14,108 nucleotides of DNA from Cyclostephanos tholiformis (Eukaryota > Bacillariophyta > Thalassiosirophyceae > Thalassiosirales > Thalassiosiraceae), in contig JALLPB010000312.1 of the NCBI GenBank assembly GCA_036939975.1, forward strand, positions 1-14,108, written 5' to 3'. Positions 7,501 through 14,108 of this stretch are shown here, one piece after another. The notes beneath the pieces were generated by a model. That model saw only the letters and a list, made by a program, of their open reading frames with translations, searched no databases and was not told the DNA's origin. Numbering within the stretch: the stretch's first letter is position 1; every line of letters begins with the position of its first letter. The position numbers and the translations under genes were made by a program.

Positions 7501-10500
7501 GACAGGGTATTCACCCGAACAGATAAATGGTTCTGTCAATTGGAGCCGACGTCAGTATACCATACCTCTGCTGCTGAAACTTTGGGACGCACCATTTTTT
7601 CCAGTAGAAAGACGTGGTGATAAAATTGTTCACCATGGAGCAGAAAGTGCTCCGCGATCATTACAGCCGGGCATATCCTCGTCCACTTTTTCCTTGACAG
7701 GGGAGTTAGGTATCCTTTCACCTTGTGGCACAGATCGTCTATACTACAATTCTTCGTCTACAACGCATTCCACAACAACCAAGGATGATGACACCGCTTT
7801 TTGTTCTTTTGGCTCCCAAACTAAGATGGCCGCCGGCTTGACTCGGGACTTATCGAGTTTGTTTGATATCGGACAACACATCACCCTTTGCCTTGATCAT
7901 AATGAAATTTCGTTCGACAAAGGTCACCAAGACATTGAATCATTTTACAATGATCTTCATTTTCGTATCGAGAGCAACATCAACGAAGCTATAGAAAGGC
8001 AAAGATTTGAAATGCACGAGAGGTGCCGCCAGTCAGAAAGGAAGCATGCAAGATTAGAGGAAAATCGACGTCGAAAAAAACAACAGATGCAACTTCAATC
8101 GATGGAAGTCACCGATGACGATAATTTTACTCTTAACGGCAGCTTTTCTGAGTACGAAAGTTTTGAAAGTGACGATTATGACGATGATCATACCTTGGAT
8201 TTAACTGAACTTCATCGGAACCAGCACGAAATCCACGCCGAAGTTACCGCATCACTCACTGCGTTACTTCAAACCGCGCTGAATCTGGCCGCATCGGAAA
8301 ACGATTGCCGCATTCCTGTGTTTGGAATCTGGGGTGATTATTGCGGAGACTCAGGAGAACCGATCACGAGAGGAAGAATGAACGAAAAAGCTGCGCCTTC
8401 TTGGATTTCATCTCGCCTTGAACGCAATCTTCTCCAGATTAGAGACAGTACTATTGTTGGACAAGGGGATAACGACGTCGAGAGCTCAATGAAACTCCTC
8501 CTTTCCTCGCCTGTACTATCCGGCATGTGTCTGTCAGGAACATTCCGATCGACCCATCGATTGTACTACATCCCGACACAGGTGATGCCTCTGCATTTGT
8601 CAACTTTGAATGGCCTCGCTAAAGTGTTGCTGACACAATGTCCTTCATCAGATGACGCAGTAGTCCTATCTGCAGCGAGGCATCGCTATCACTGGGAGCA
8701 ACGAGGCAATAACGAAGGACATAACCGAGGAAGCATGAGCAATCAAGAATGGAGAATAGCTAGTTCTGCTTCAACGGATGATGATTCATCACCAGTCGAG
8801 AGGTACAGAGAACAATGCCAGCAGCACGCTTTGCTGATTCTCAGACGGGCATCATCTCCATTGATAAATAGACCTGAACCCATGTGGGGACCGAACGAGG
8901 GAAACCCACTTGTATCGCTGTCTGCTAGTGTTACTTGGGGTGTCATTGCCGTGCAAGAAGACACTTCAAACATCCCCCCGACACTTCTACAACTTCCCTT
9001 GAGAATTCGATCCTCTAACTTTGCCTCGACCCCATCCGAGCTTCTCGATATGGAGTACGCGTTGCAAAGCGCGGCTCTGAATCCGATTGGGATGGGCGTT
9101 TTAGAAAAAGAAGGAGGTCACCACGAATTCGGCCCCCGGGAACCTATCTTTTTGGCGAATGCTGAATTTGACCTCGATGCACCTTGCGCCACACTATCCG
9201 CAAATACCAGGTGTGTGCTCGCGGCATTGCTGAGGTGCGGAAGTTTGAGGTCAGACACTCTTCCTGGTCATTTGACCAAAAGAAATATTGTAGTCCAGAT
9301 GGCTGGAGAGAGCACTAGTGGAGAAAATAACACTGAGGGCATCCTGAATAAATCCTTGAGTTTGGCGAAAATAGGGCCCGTCACAAAAAGATTAATTGAT
9401 GCTCTTGATTGGGGGGATATAAATATGGATGTATCAGCTGCAGACTTTGATAGAGCCACTAACGAAGCACTTCAGAGAATCCAGTCCACCACATACCCAG
9501 CTCCACCAGCTGAAGTATTTTCGATTGGCAATAGTAAATGGCATTCTACAAATCACCAACTTCAGTCTCAACGCAAAGGGTCGCCTCCTGGTCGACTCTT
9601 GTCTATTCTTTTTGCACACATGGCAAGATTGCGGACGCCACCATCGATGGTGCGTCTGTGGCTCTCATTCGTCGAGGAGTTAAGAACCCGTTGGGATAAC
9701 AACGAGAGTTTGCCGAACCTGGGCTTTGTTCCTGGCTTGGACAATACCGATAAGCCTCACGCTGGTATTCAAATAGTAGACACTCGTGTTCTGGGACATC
9801 GGGCCAGCCACGCCGCTTTCGTTAACTCATCAGAACCTGACCCAGACCGAGACCATTGCATCATAAACCAGATGTTGCAGGTTTACAATATATGCATTGA
9901 GTGCAAGATGTCAATAGAATCTTTGCACGATAAACGGAATGACGAGATCAATGATACAACGGAATCGGGTGGTACTGTATCGGAAAATCAAAGCAGCGAG
10001 GACGATGACGAATTTTTTGACCCGGATGACGAAGTGTTTTCTCCCGATAGAAGTCCTGACATGAAACAGAAGAATAGTGATATAGAGAGAATGCTCATGC
10101 TTCAAGCCGTTGTTGTAGGTCCTAGTCACAATCGAATCGGCGCAAGGTGTCCAGTCCCAAACGCTTTGCCATTAGTTTCATCTGGAGATCAGGTTAGCAG
10201 TCAATGATATTTTCATAAATTGGTCCCTCGCATGTTTACTCACTTACTAACATTATGTCAGTTGTATGCTCCATACTTGCAACGGACCATGCCCATGACC
10301 GACGAAGAGGAACAAAAGCAGAAGAAATTCATGGGATTCGGCAAAAACACGGAGCGTCGGCCCTCGATCAAGAGTCGCATTGACCTAGCCCAGAGGTTAC
10401 AAAAGCCAAAACTTCTCAGCGATATGAGCAGTTTCAAGGCCGCGAATCCCGGGGCGGTATTCGAGGACTTCGTTCGTTGGTATGGGAATCCTGCAAATCC

Positions 10501-11386
10501 CCTCAACGAAGAAGTCAACGGCGAAACTGCCCGTCGTTCGATTGATCGCCGTTCGAAGATGTCTCCCGAGGAAGCCAAAACGCTTGCTCTTGAAGAGGCT
10601 TCGGAGGCTATTGCTATTTTGATGAGCTTGAGGGCGTTTTGGGAAGACACGTGGGAGGAGGCCGAACCTTGCCCCGCGTTCGACCAAGAGCCTCTGTTTA
10701 ATCCCAACTCGACCGTCGAAATGGTGCTTCATTCTTTCGAAACATTGCACCCGGCCTTGTTGTTGAATCAAGTGTTATCCGTCACGTTTACGAATGTTAA
10801 GTTCGTTCTAGTCGATGGAGCCGCCGGGCCCGCAAACAAAATTCGATCCGTGGCTATCGGGCTTGCCAAACTACGGGCGGCCATAGATGCTGCCCTCGAA
10901 ATGCTGACCAAGGATGCCGCGGATGGGTTTCTTCACATTGCTCCGGAAAGGTTGGCGGACGATTCAGGTCCGCTGGTGTATGTCTCCACGTCGACGGCAA
11001 CGAAATGCGAAGAGGCATGCGATCTGATTGGGGAGGTCGAAGTGTTGTTGTCGCGGGCTCTGCCCCTTATGCGAGTGCTCCCTGGAGAATACGAGCTGGT
11101 AGACTCTCTCCTCCAATGCAAAGACGGGGAGTTTCGTTTGTTGACGGACCCGGGTCAGAGAAGTGCCTTCCTCCATGCCATCAATCATCACCAAACCTGC
11201 ACTCCCAATTCCTCCACTCCCGAAGCCATCCCCACCACGAGAGAGTATTTGCTTCGTAATCTTGATCCGTCCAGGCCATGCCAGTTAAGCGCCCGCTTGG
11301 TCCCTAACTTGGAAGCGGCCCAATCGGCCTCGTCGTTTCACGGGAGTCTACTCATGGCTATAACGAAGAGTTCCACCCACGCCTGA
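4520..11386 (+). CDS. RAB3GAP1: Rab3 GTPase-activating protein catalytic subunit
   Basis: Exons 4520-4714, 4799-10192 and 10262-11386 give about 2237 residues; human RAB3GAP1 has about 980. The animal protein pairs with RAB3GAP2 to stimulate GTP hydrolysis by Rab3 and to activate Rab18, acting in membrane traffic and autophagy. Order along the protein: a short motif (ARLAAFY...PEK, about 25-70); a low-complexity acidic Ser/Asp-rich half with repeats (about 100-790); then the family region from about 799 (LERLARDVGITLRQWRVH). Within it are VRLWLSFVEELRTRWDNN (about 1680-1700), an acidic SEDDDEFFDPDDEVF block (about 1799), LYAPYLQRTMPMTDE across the last splice, FKAANPGAVFEDFVRWYG (1921-1938), WEEAEPCPA, and the closing REYLLRNLDPSRP. 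R1935 in FVRWY is probably the counterpart of the catalytic human Arg728; I recall that number and did not align it. The ATG at 4520 is the first in frame (context ATCGCCATGA). RAB3GAP2 is not in the window. Confidence 0.9.
4715..4798 (+). other. Probable in-frame intron 1 of RAB3GAP1
   Basis: GTTCGT...AAACAG, 84 nt: a multiple of three and free of stops, so an ORF finder reads straight through it. Its translation is Phe/Tyr/Ile-rich and its DNA T-rich, unlike the flanks. Removing it joins KLRRK to YGRGFLP in phase 0. This completes an N-terminal motif ending in KYG that I recall from other protist proteins. Confidence 0.7.
5231..5945 (+). repeat. Tandem 85-87-residue repeats in RAB3GAP1 N-terminal half
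   Basis: Units start at GD(I/M)P.C: 5231-5485 (255 nt), 5486-5746 (261 nt), and a degenerate third from 5747. Shared elements in units 1 and 2 are DENML..PQL, LPQVP.SELSS.E.GT.PR, GQ.DGN, and an Asn/Glu/Asp-rich end with DKP before the next unit. The third keeps GDIPTC but then diverges. Similarity is seen at DNA level too, implying fairly recent duplication. The alternate frames across it are shadows. Confidence 0.85.
10193..10261 (+). other. Intron 2 of RAB3GAP1
   Basis: A 69-nt phase-0 intron with donor CAG|GTTAGC, a CTAAC branch-like sequence 9 to 13 nt before the acceptor, and acceptor GTCAG. It contains an in-frame TGA. Splicing gives SSGDQ-LYAPYLQRTMPMTDE, which follows the family pattern of a Leu-Tyr-x-Pro stretch before PMTE/D. 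Confidence 0.95.
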
Positions 11387-11459
11387 AGCCTTCCCTGGCA
11401 CTCGTGTTAATCGCGGCTAGATTTCAGGGGTGCATATAACAGCTAAAGAATACCATTAT

Positions 11460-11465
11460 TTTATT
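11460..11465 (-). terminator. Candidate poly(A) signal of the pfkB kinase
   Basis: AATAAA on the minus strand, 37 nt past the kinase stop codon. It lies within the 115-bp gap to the convergent RAB3GAP1 stop. Diatoms do not depend strictly on this hexamer, so it is only a candidate. Confidence 0.4.
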
Positions 11466-11501
11466 AGGTTCCAGCACGCTTGTCAGCGGAGCGTGGCAGC
11501 A

Positions 11502-13089
11502 CTATACGTCCATCGAGGTAATCGACCGAACGATGGGTTTCGACATATCCCCGAAGAAAGACATCGCATCGTCCACATCGAAGACAGAATTATCCTCCCG
11601 CAGGCAGCTCGCGGACCCGCAGGCCAATCCGAACGCGAAGGCCGTGACAATGTCGCGACTCGAGTCGTCGTCTTCCGATTTCAATATGCCACCGCCAATA
11701 TCGCCGCTCCATTCCGCCTTTTTTTCCGAGAGGAGTTTTCCAACCTCGGATGGCACGACGCCCCCCCCTCTTCCCTCTATGAAACCGCCACGACGCAAGT
11801 ATTGCATCGCCGCCAAAGTCGCGCCCGAGACTGTATCCCCGGCACCGATGGGGTACAACGTGCCCCTATTCGACAGGTCCACCGTAGGGAGTTGCCACGT
11901 ACGGAAACTTTCGCCCCCACCGGACGCGGCGGACGATGTTGATTTGGGAACCTCCACGACGTAACCGGGGAACTTTGTATATAGTAGTTATTAACATGTC
12001 ATCGCGAGCGAAGAGGCTGTATCGTTAGAGCATGACAAATTAACGACGTGTGGCCACATAATGGCGATTCGATTTTCCCTTCATTTAAGCATGCGCACAT
12101 ATCCCTCTCACCTTTCCGTCGGTCACGCACAAATACTCCAATCCGCCCATGGCATTCGCGTATTTGGCAACGAACTTACGAGATGCGATCGACAATTCCT
12201 CATACGCGACCTGACATCCCTCGCCTCCCGATTTCGTCACGCTCGCCAACTTGCAAAGCTCCGCGGCATTCAACTTCAGGACCGCGTACCCCCCCCCATT
12301 CTTATTAGACGAGTCGTACTCGTCATCGTCGTTGTCGTATATAGATTTCAATGATCCCAACAGCGGATCCAATCCGATGACGGAATCGACGAGAACGAGG
12401 CTACCATGATCCGCGAGTCGAGATATCATGGTAGCGTAGGTATCCTCAGGACAACCCGGCGGCATCGATCCCATGACGCAAACGCAATCCGCCCCCTTCC
12501 CATCCCCCCCCGATGTCAACTCGTCGATTTTGTCCATCAATTCCATCATCTCCTCGTTAGTTACGGTGCCCGACGTTTCCACCAACTCCGTCGCGCGATT
12601 CGCGCCCACGATGGTGGTGCACGTTCTCAACGGGGCGACGTTCCTAATAGTTAGCGAGTCATCGACTAGTCCGTGCCTGTACCTCAAGGCGGATGACACC
12701 GCGTCGCCCTCCGCCCCCGCACCGAGGAATTGCGCCATTATCACCCTCGATGACACGTCGCATGGAGCAGTCTCCTTCTCATCCCCCACCTTCTCCTCCT
12801 CCTCCCTTTTCTTCGTCGATGATTGCATGAGGCAGGACAATGCCACCCCGACGTCCTGACCCTTGCCGCCCACCCCGATGTCTAACCTCGCGCATCGATG
12901 GACGTTACCAGGTTCGAGATCCGTATCGATCGGCAATACGAATCGCTTCTGCAATGCGGGATTGAGCCCGATTACCACGATCGATTGGGAGAGGGCGTTC
13001 GCTCCCGACATTGTCATATTCATCGAGGTCGTGGACAGAAATAGAAGGAGGGTGACGGACGCGACGACGCCGATGCTCATCGTCGTCAT
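11502..13089 (-). CDS. pfkB-family (1-phosphofructokinase-like) carbohydrate kinase
   Basis: Exons complement(join(11502-11972, 12112-13089)), 482 residues; family members are usually 300-350. Transfers phosphate from ATP to a sugar or sugar phosphate. The pattern is closest to the hexose-phosphate branch (1-phosphofructokinase/tagatose-6-phosphate kinase), but the substrate is not decided. Motifs: GLNPALQKRFVLP (41-53), GVGGKGQDV (72-80), TTIVGANRATELVETSG, MGSMPPGCPEDTY, VLKLNAAEL, and the ATP/anion-hole motif GAGD (369-372, D372 the presumed catalytic base), then ACGSASCLREDNSVFD. Extra length is in acidic or Gly-rich loops. Residues 1-31 (hydrophobic core VVASVTLLLFL, then SGANA) look like a signal peptide. 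The first in-frame ATG is 13089; the longer frame starts at GTG. It is convergent with RAB3GAP1 and divergent from the next gene. Confidence 0.92.
11973..12111 (-). other. Intron of the pfkB kinase
   Basis: A 139-nt phase-0 intron with donor AAG|GTGAGA, a TTAATAAC branch-like sequence, and acceptor ACAAAG. Splicing joins LCVTDGK to FPGYVVEVPK, placing the conserved VTDG strand ahead of the GAGD motif at normal family spacing. The unspliced frame ends shortly after the donor. Confidence 0.9.
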
Positions 13090-13288
13090 GGTCGTGGGGG
13101 TGTGATGTGTGGGGAAAACAAAAATAAATATACACACAATGGCACGGTGGCGTGTGTGACGTCACAAGTCTGTTTCTGGAATGAAATTCCTACACATCGT
13201 AAATTCTGTCTCTCGGCCTTCAACTCTATCGTACACTATTTTATTTATTAAAAAACACAAAAAAAAGGGAAATCCTACAACCAACATC
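13090..13288. promoter_or_regulatory. Shared divergent promoter region, kinase / membrane protein
   Basis: A 199-bp region lies between the chosen divergent start codons; if the upstream ATG at 13181 is used, it shrinks to 91 bp. It holds the TGACGTCA palindrome and an A/T-rich stretch with an A-run before 13289. The region is short enough that both genes probably share control elements. Confidence 0.6.
13157..13164. promoter_or_regulatory. TGACGTCA palindrome (CRE / bZIP-type site)
   Basis: A perfect 8-bp CRE palindrome. It contains both TGACGT and ACGTCA, the CO2/cAMP-responsive elements described for diatom carbonic anhydrase promoters and bound by bZIP factors. TGACGT is also the core reported for aureochrome bZIP-LOV photoreceptors. 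It lies 67 bp upstream of the kinase ATG and 124 bp upstream of the preferred ATG of the membrane protein. Function is inferred from motif and position only. Confidence 0.5.
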
Positions 13289-14033
13289 ATGGTCGCGACC
13301 ACGAACGGCAGGCAGCGCGCGGCATACGCATTGATGCTAATCATCGCATCGACGACGCATATATTTTCACCGACATATTCCTTCTCCCTCGCGTCCTCTC
13401 GAGTTTCCATCGCGCGACCCCCCTCCCGCTCGCGACGCCCGATCATTGCCGTTCGTCTCCGGGGCGGTACCAACGATGGAGGTACAGAATCCTCGACGCC
13501 CGCATCGATGGTCGATTCGGATGCGATCTTACTCGGTACGGTGGGCATGCTCGCGTCGTCGATAATGTTGTATTCGGAATCGGTACTCTTACGTACCGGT
13601 TGCGGACTCCCCGCCGGCCCGTACGGATTATTCGGCGCCGCCGAGGGCTTGAGTTACCTCGGCGTATTGGTCCTCGTCGGGCTTTCCCTCTTCACCAAGA
13701 TTCGTACCGTGAGTGATGTTGCGTCGGTGGTATTATTTTGTGATGTTGCGTCGATGGGCGTCTCGCCGATGCTATATAAACCAATAATATGCGCGTGAAA
13801 CATACTATATCCTACCAATTTCATTGTTCTAAGGAAATCCTTTTTCGTTCGTCATATCAAAATATTATATTCAGGGTACCGGATTGCCTCCGGGGCCGGG
13901 TGGGATACTCGGTGCGGCCGAGGGGGTATCGTATTTGGCATTGTTGGCGGGTATGGTTGTCCTATTCGCGCAGGTGACGAATTACGGTTACATCCCAAAC
14001 GCGATTCCGACGGAAGGGGGCATGTGCAGTTGA
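13289..14033 (+). CDS. Probable plastid membrane protein, duplicated GLPxGP module
   Basis: Exons 13289-13708 and 13875-14033, 192 residues. I cannot name a function. Residues 1-30 look like a signal peptide (core AAYALMLIIA). TYSFSLASS and an Arg/Ser/Pro-rich stretch to about 60 fit a diatom bipartite plastid presequence with Phe near the cleavage point. A hydrophobic segment (about 78-101) follows. Two modules come next, TGCGLPAGPYGLFGAAEGLSYL (from 103) and TGTGLPPGPGGILGAAEGVSYL (from 140), each continuing into a membrane segment. The C-terminus is GYIPNAIPTEGGMCS. I recall similar GLPxGP...GAAEG proteins in plastid lineages, unverified. An upstream in-frame ATG at 13181 would add 36 residues from AT-rich, UTR-like sequence; 13289 (ATCATGG) leaves a better signal peptide. 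Confidence 0.75.
13709..13874 (+). other. Intron of the duplicated-module membrane protein
   Basis: A 166-nt phase-0 intron with donor ACC|GTGAGT and acceptor TATATTCAG. It lies between KIRT and GTGLPPGP. Splicing restores the Thr-Gly-x-Gly-Leu-Pro start of the second module in register with the first, so the intron falls one residue into the second repeat unit. Confidence 0.93.
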
Positions 14034-14062
14034 ATCATACAAGTACTATGCAAATATGCCCA

Positions 14063-14078
14063 GGGGGGGGGGGGGGGG
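14063..14078. repeat. Poly-G run of 16
   Basis: Sixteen consecutive G bases lie 30 nt past the stop of the last gene, followed by AAGGGCAGCC. Length calls in such runs are unreliable, and it has no evident role. Confidence 0.8.
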
Positions 14079-14108
14079 AAGGGCAGCCGAACGGTTTCAA
14101 CAGTACGG

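Noticed and set aside
11430..11964. Plus-strand frames of 170 and 143 codons opposite the kinase second exon.
   Set aside because: The minus strand here encodes the conserved GAGD and ACGSASC kinase motifs; the plus frames have no recognisable content.
1..14108. tRNA, rRNA, CRISPR arrays, defence islands or insertion sequences.
   Set aside because: None was visible. The introns and gene families point to a eukaryotic nuclear genome, where CRISPR and operon-type systems are not expected.

Overview
The window looks like nuclear DNA from a photosynthetic stramenopile, most likely a diatom. The evidence is five spaced eukaryotic genes with short GT-AG introns (about 70 to 170 nt), no bacterial operon structure, and a right-hand gene whose N-terminus reads as a signal peptide followed by an Arg/Ser-rich transit peptide with a Phe near the expected junction, as in plastids reached through the ER. 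I inferred the lineage from these features, not from a search.

Layout, left to right. Positions 1-10 match the 3' end of an Illumina adapter, so the window probably starts at a raw contig end; a TCA microsatellite follows. Positions 50 to about 1115 hold no gene I recognise. On the minus strand, 1144-2822 is a four-exon sodium/bile-acid symporter family (SLC10/BASS) transporter whose 3' end runs into three 51-nt tandem repeats. Divergent from it, 3101-3535 is TRM112, the activator subunit of several methyltransferases. About 1 kb without a recognised gene follows, including an AT-rich island.

4520-11386 (plus strand, three exons) is the largest gene. It encodes a catalytic subunit of the Rab3 GTPase-activating protein (RAB3GAP1 family) of about 2237 residues, against roughly 980 in human. 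The extra length is mostly a low-complexity acidic N-terminal half with 85-87-residue tandem repeats, preceded by a short conserved N-terminal motif. Convergent with it, 11502-13089 (minus, two exons) is a pfkB-family sugar or sugar-phosphate kinase with a signal peptide. Divergent from the kinase, 13289-14033 (plus, two exons) is a small membrane protein, probably plastid-targeted, built from two tandem glycine-rich/membrane modules. The last two genes share a short intergenic region holding a perfect TGACGTCA palindrome.

The genes do not form a pathway. Most are ordinary housekeeping or metabolic functions (membrane traffic, RNA/protein methylation, transport, sugar phosphorylation). The points most worth following up are the divergent pair around the TGACGTCA site, the module-per-exon structure of the last gene, the N-terminal expansion of RAB3GAP1, and the transporter tail that ends at a stop codon inside a repeat copy. 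I found no convincing new multi-gene system. All splice sites were read by eye and rest on frame continuity and family conservation.
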